Of a stretch of DNA of 15,349 bases, positions 13,117-15,349 are shown piece by piece. The position numbers and the translations under genes are program-made. How positions within the stretch are numbered: the stretch's first letter is position 1; every line of letters starts with the position of its first letter. Location of the stretch: assembly GCA_036505015.1 (NCBI GenBank), contig DASXUC010000151.1:1-15349 (forward strand), written 5' to 3'. The notes under the pieces are model-generated. The model did no database searches, had not been told where the DNA came from, and saw nothing but the letters and a program-made list of their open reading frames with translations. The DNA comes from DASXUC01 sp036505015 (lineage in GTDB: Bacteria; Sysuimicrobiota; Sysuimicrobiia; Sysuimicrobiales; Kaftiobacteriaceae).

Positions 13117-14063
13117 AACTGCAGTACGACGGTCACGTCGACCGCATCTTCCGGCCCAAACCAGACACGCGGAATTGTCAATGCAGCTTTGGAGGTTATC
13201 GGCGGCAGGGGAAGCGGATCGAAAACAAGGCGCGCCGACACGGTCTGCTTGGCAAGAATCCGGTTTCCAAAATCGCTGCGGGCCGGCCGACCGGCGTAGA
13301 TGGCCCCTGACCCATCTTGCAGGGAAGCGTTGACCATCGCTCCGAAGATCTCCGCCTGGGTGTCCGCTTTGTTGGAAATTCTGATCTCGACGGCGGTGTA
13401 ATCGGACGCAAATTCGACCGCTTCGACCGTCACCGCGGCGGCGCCATTGCTTCCGTTCGCCCCGAGTGACACCGTCAGCGGCGCGAATCCATTTGCCGCG
13501 ACCTGGGCCGACGCGCCCCGCGGCAGCGCGCAATACATCCGGACCGGCAGGAGGGCTCCCGAATCCGGCGTGAGTCCACCGAGCTCGAGCTCCGCCCGGG
13601 CCGCGCTCTCCGGGGGCATGGGGAAAAAGATCGAGCCGCGGGCTGTTCCCCCCGCCGGCATGTCGATCGTGTGGAACGCACGCGAATCAACATACCGGTT
13701 GAAATTCAACTGCGTCACGCCCGTGATGGCGAGCAGCGGCGGGAAGAGCGCTCCGGCGAGAATATAGGCACCGATGTCTCGATGGGCCTGCTTCGCCTGG
13801 TCCGCTGTCCATGCGGAGAGCGTATTTTCGTTCGTTCTGAGCACGGTCTTCGATGGGTCAAGCCGGATTGACACTGTCCCGGTATTCTCCAGAAACAGTT
13901 CAACCTCGAGTGCCGCGGCGAGTGTCTGCAGATTGGCCGCGACGGTGATCGATCCCGACCGCCCGACGCACGTGGGGACAAGATCGGCCGGCACTTCCGC
14001 GAAGACCGGCAGTGCCATCACCGCCAGCAGCAGCACCGACATCAGGACGATCGTCCGCTTCAC
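13113..14063 (-). CDS. Secreted protein of unknown function
   Basis: This is a 316-aa protein with a clear Sec signal peptide: VKRT, hydrophobic IVLMSVLLLAVMALPVFA, predicted cleavage after Ala22 (VFA-E). The mature part is beta-rich, with alternating hydrophobic strands (LEVELFLENTGTVSIRLD, TVEAVEFASDYTAVEIRISNKAD, SARLVFDPLPLPP, VDVTVVLQF). The two halves look like two immunoglobulin-like or similar beta-sandwich domains. A hydrophobic stretch, DIGAYILAGALFPPLLAITGV (about 90-110), might be a membrane segment or buried helix. There is no lipobox and no enzyme motif. The GTG at 14063 has a strong GGAGG 7 nt upstream; in-frame sequence farther upstream is not coding-like. I do not recognise the family. 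Confidence 0.8.
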   Translation of the reverse strand: MKRTIVLMSVLLLAVMALPVFAEVPADLVPTCVGRSGSITVAANLQTLAAALEVELFLENTGTVSIRLDPSKTVLRTNENTLSAWTADQAKQAHRDIGAYILAGALFPPLLAITGVTQLNFNRYVDSRAFHTIDMPAGGTARGSIFFPMPPESAARAELELGGLTPDSGALLPVRMYCALPRGASAQVAANGFAPLTVSLGANGSNGAAAVTVEAVEFASDYTAVEIRISNKADTQAEIFGAMVNASLQDGSGAIYAGRPARSDFGNRILAKQTVSARLVFDPLPLPPITSKAALTIPRVWFGPEDAVDVTVVLQF

Positions 14064-14232
14064 TCTCCTACCTCCGTACGTCGTATCCCCTACCCTCTGC
14101 GGGATTGGGGCGGGTTTTCCCTGCTGCTCGTGCCGCGGGCGGTCAAGTTGCTGGGGTAGGATACAATCCAAGTGATATGCCGGCTACGCCCAGGCGACTG
14201 TACCTGATGCAGAAAGCACCGGAGTTCTCCGA

Positions 14233-14493
14233 GTGAACGAGGAGCAGCTCGCGGCGCTGTTTCGGGATGCCGCGGCCGCCCATCATCAGGCATTCGGCGA
14301 CGCAGGCCACGACTGGGCCCCCTGGTACGCGGAGTATTTGGCGCCACGGCTTGCGCCGATCTCTGGACAGCCCATCGACGTATCGGCGCTCACCGCCGAT
14401 CTGCGCGCCGTGGACGCCGAGCAGCGCGGGGATACGAGCGGACTACCCTGGCCTGATTACTACGCGCGGTGGTTCCTGCGGCGGCTAAAGTGA
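14233..14493 (+). CDS. Small helical protein of unknown function
   Basis: This is an 86-aa acidic, mostly helical protein. EEQLAALFRDAAAAHHQAFG is an amphipathic helix, HDWAPWYAEYLAPRLAPI is a tryptophan/tyrosine-rich segment, and ALTADLRAVDAEQ and WPDYYARWFLRRLK follow. The HHQAF...W..WYA.YL pattern recurs in small hypothetical proteins of soil bacteria, but no function is known to me. The GTG at 14233 has GGAG about 9 nt upstream. It lies alone between a divergent secreted-protein gene and the palindrome-bearing gap. Coding status is likely from composition and the tidy helical pattern. Confidence 0.65.
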   Translation: MNEEQLAALFRDAAAAHHQAFGDAGHDWAPWYAEYLAPRLAPISGQPIDVSALTADLRAVDAEQRGDTSGLPWPDYYARWFLRRLK

Positions 14494-14543
14494 GTTAGTT
14501 TCGATCTCCTGCCACTGTTCGTCGCCAATTTGTGGGACCGAAC

Positions 14544-14567
14544 ACAACTCGCCGCGCGGCGAGTTGT
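14544..14567. repeat. Perfect 24-bp palindrome
   Basis: The half-site ACAACTCGCCGC (14544-14555) is followed immediately by its exact reverse complement (14556-14567), with no spacer. Such symmetry without a loop suits a dimeric protein-binding site or a cruciform better than a transcription terminator, and no T tract follows. It lies 51 nt after the small helical gene and about 210 nt before the HNH-family gene. Confidence 0.75.
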
Positions 14568-14575
14568 CTGAACCT

Positions 14576-14618
14576 GCCTCGATTAGCTCAGTTGGGCTAT
14601 TGACAGATTCTAAACCTG
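14576..14618 (+). other. Degenerate tRNA-like stretch (not an intact tRNA)
   Basis: GCCTCGATTAGCTCAGTTGGGCTA (14576-14599) closely resembles the acceptor-D-arm half of a bacterial tRNA, and CAGATTCTAAACCTG (14604-14618) resembles an anticodon arm with loop TTCTAAA (anticodon CTA). The anticodon stem has only three pairs. No GTTCRANNC T-loop or complementary 3' acceptor strand follows. It may be a tRNA fragment left by integration, or chance. Confidence 0.25.
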
Positions 14619-14762
14619 CTACTCGAGAGCCGAAGTCACGTTCTCTAGAAGAAGTCCTGAGACTCGCAGGAGCCCCGCTGCCTGAGTTTTCGAGTGCGCG
14701 CACTTTCGGAGGAATCCGAGACAGCGGAGAACGCTCCGTGGCGGTTTCTGAGCGTCACGAAT

Positions 14763-14784
14763 TGGCCATGTTATAACATGGCCA
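14763..14784. promoter_or_regulatory. 22-bp perfect palindrome over the start of the HNH-family gene
   Basis: The half-site TGGCCATGTTA (14763-14773) meets its exact reverse complement (14774-14784). The centre TTATAA supplies a -10-like TATAAC (14772-14777), and the palindrome's right edge reaches the A of the second ATG (14784). A dimeric repressor bound here would block both the -10 element and the start. In RNA the same symmetry would hide the start codon. I see no good -35 box. Confidence 0.55.
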
Positions 14785-15349
14785 TGAGCACACAGATACT
14801 ATCCACAGCAGCCAGACTTTCTGATCGCGAACTTCTGGAGCAGGTATCAATCCTGGCTCGCCGAGAGCGGGAGGCAACGGCCGCCCTCGTCGCTCACCTT
14901 GCCGTGCTGGACGAAAGGCGACTCTATCTGGGGGAAGGGTGTTCTTCACTGTTCACCTACTGCACCCGAATCCTCCACCTGTCGGAGAACGCTGCCTATC
15001 GTCGTGTTGAAGCTGCCCGCGTGGTGCGGTCCTATCCGATAGTCCTGGACATGCTTTCGGATGGGTCGATCAGCTTGACCACGATCAGGCTCTTGGCTCC
15101 GGAGCTGACACCGGCCAATCATCGCAGATTGTTGGACGCGTCGAAGAACAAGCCAACAAGGCAGGTTGAGAAGATCGTCGCGCGGGTGAGGCCGCTGCCT
15201 GCAGTGCCATCGACCATCCGCCAGCTGCCGACCCGTACGGCAAGCCTCGCCTTCCACGTCGCATCGAGCGTCGAGGCTGCTGGGGACCAACCGCCGGCCC
15301 CACTAGCGCCCGTCCTGGAGATCCGTCCATCGGCAAGACCCGTGGTGGT
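14784..15349 (+). CDS. HNH endonuclease-family protein (13E12-like), N-terminal part
   Basis: The open frame runs off the right edge; 188 residues plus a partial codon are visible. RLSDRELLEQVSILARRERE, then TAALVAHLAVLDERRLYLGEG, CSSLFTYCTRILHLSENAAYRRVEAARVV and DGSISLTTIRLLAPELTP is the recognisable helical N-terminal domain (DUF222-like) of a large group of bacterial proteins ending in an HNH nuclease motif. That motif would lie beyond the window. ATG codons at 14778 and 14784 are in frame and neither has a Shine-Dalgarno. The second is chosen because a -10-like TATAAC lies 7 nt upstream, which would give a leaderless message. Codon use is looser than its neighbours (by my count 7 of 22 Arg codons are AGA/AGG; ATA and CTA are used). 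This suggests acquisition by transfer, as is common for this multicopy family. Confidence 0.85.
   Translation, partial: MSTQILSTAARLSDRELLEQVSILARREREATAALVAHLAVLDERRLYLGEGCSSLFTYCTRILHLSENAAYRRVEAARVVRSYPIVLDMLSDGSISLTTIRLLAPELTPANHRRLLDASKNKPTRQVEKIVARVRPLPAVPSTIRQLPTRTASLAFHVASSVEAAGDQPPAPLAPVLEIRPSARPVV

Noticed and set aside
14946..15290. Minus-strand open frame of 114 codons at the right edge
   Set aside because: It is antisense to the HNH-family N-terminal domain, whose helical pattern is clear on the plus strand.

Overview
The window is about 15.3 kb of GC-rich, densely packed bacterial DNA. It has short intergenic gaps, several GTG starts, ATGA-type gene overlaps, and convergent genes that share the palindromic CTAG as their stop codons. 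It contains no rRNA, no tRNA scoring as intact, and no ribosomal or phylum-marker gene, so taxonomy is not secure. The gene mix (sugar ABC importer with a Tat-exported binding protein, CO-dehydrogenase-type iron-sulfur and FAD subunits, stand-alone cyclic-nucleotide-binding domains, a 13E12-like HNH endonuclease) resembles uncultured soil or groundwater lineages such as Methylomirabilota/Rokubacteria or related high-GC candidate phyla. That is inference only.

Left edge (1-511, minus strand). The first 47 codons of pdxS, the PLP synthase lyase subunit, run off the left end. Upstream is a leader of about 330 nt with a good sigma70-type promoter, an FMN (RFN-type) riboswitch and a terminator hairpin with a U tract. 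A long imperfect hairpin made of short TCAGGT/ACCTGA repeats is inserted in the variable part of the aptamer. An FMN sensor in front of a vitamin B6 gene is the most unexpected arrangement here.

508-1544. A STAS-domain anti-anti-sigma-like protein (minus) is divergent from a two-gene plus-strand unit: a small XRE-type DNA-binding protein and a stand-alone RAM (Lrp/AsnC ligand-binding) domain protein.

1534-8547, minus strand. This is one long probable operon. In transcription order it encodes a Tat-type extracellular solute-binding protein, an ABC ATPase and two MalF/MalG-type permeases. These are followed closely by an SRPBCC/START-like protein, a DegT/DnrJ/EryC1/StrS sugar aminotransferase and a Gfo/Idh/MocA oxidoreductase. 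The last two match the gene pair that turns UDP-GlcNAc into its 3-amino derivative. A purine/pyrimidine-rich inverted repeat lies between the binding-protein and ATPase genes and may separate their expression.

8685-12438. A cyclic-nucleotide-binding-domain protein without DNA-binding domain (plus) converges on a minus-strand operon. That operon encodes a 2Fe-2S subunit and an FAD subunit of a molybdenum-hydroxylase-type enzyme, a second stand-alone cyclic-nucleotide-binding fold, and a two-Rossmann flavoprotein resembling monooxygenases. The molybdopterin-binding large subunit is absent from the window.

12439-14493. A hairpin-rich gap is followed by a small protein with a Cys/His/Asp pattern like transglutaminase- or papain-fold proteins (plus), a secreted protein of unknown function (minus) and an 86-aa helical protein (plus).

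14494-15349. A gap with a perfect 24-bp palindrome and a degenerate tRNA-like stretch precedes the N-terminal part of an HNH-endonuclease-family gene that runs off the right edge. Its start codon lies in a perfect 22-bp palindrome. Codon use shifts here, suggesting a mobile or recently acquired locus.
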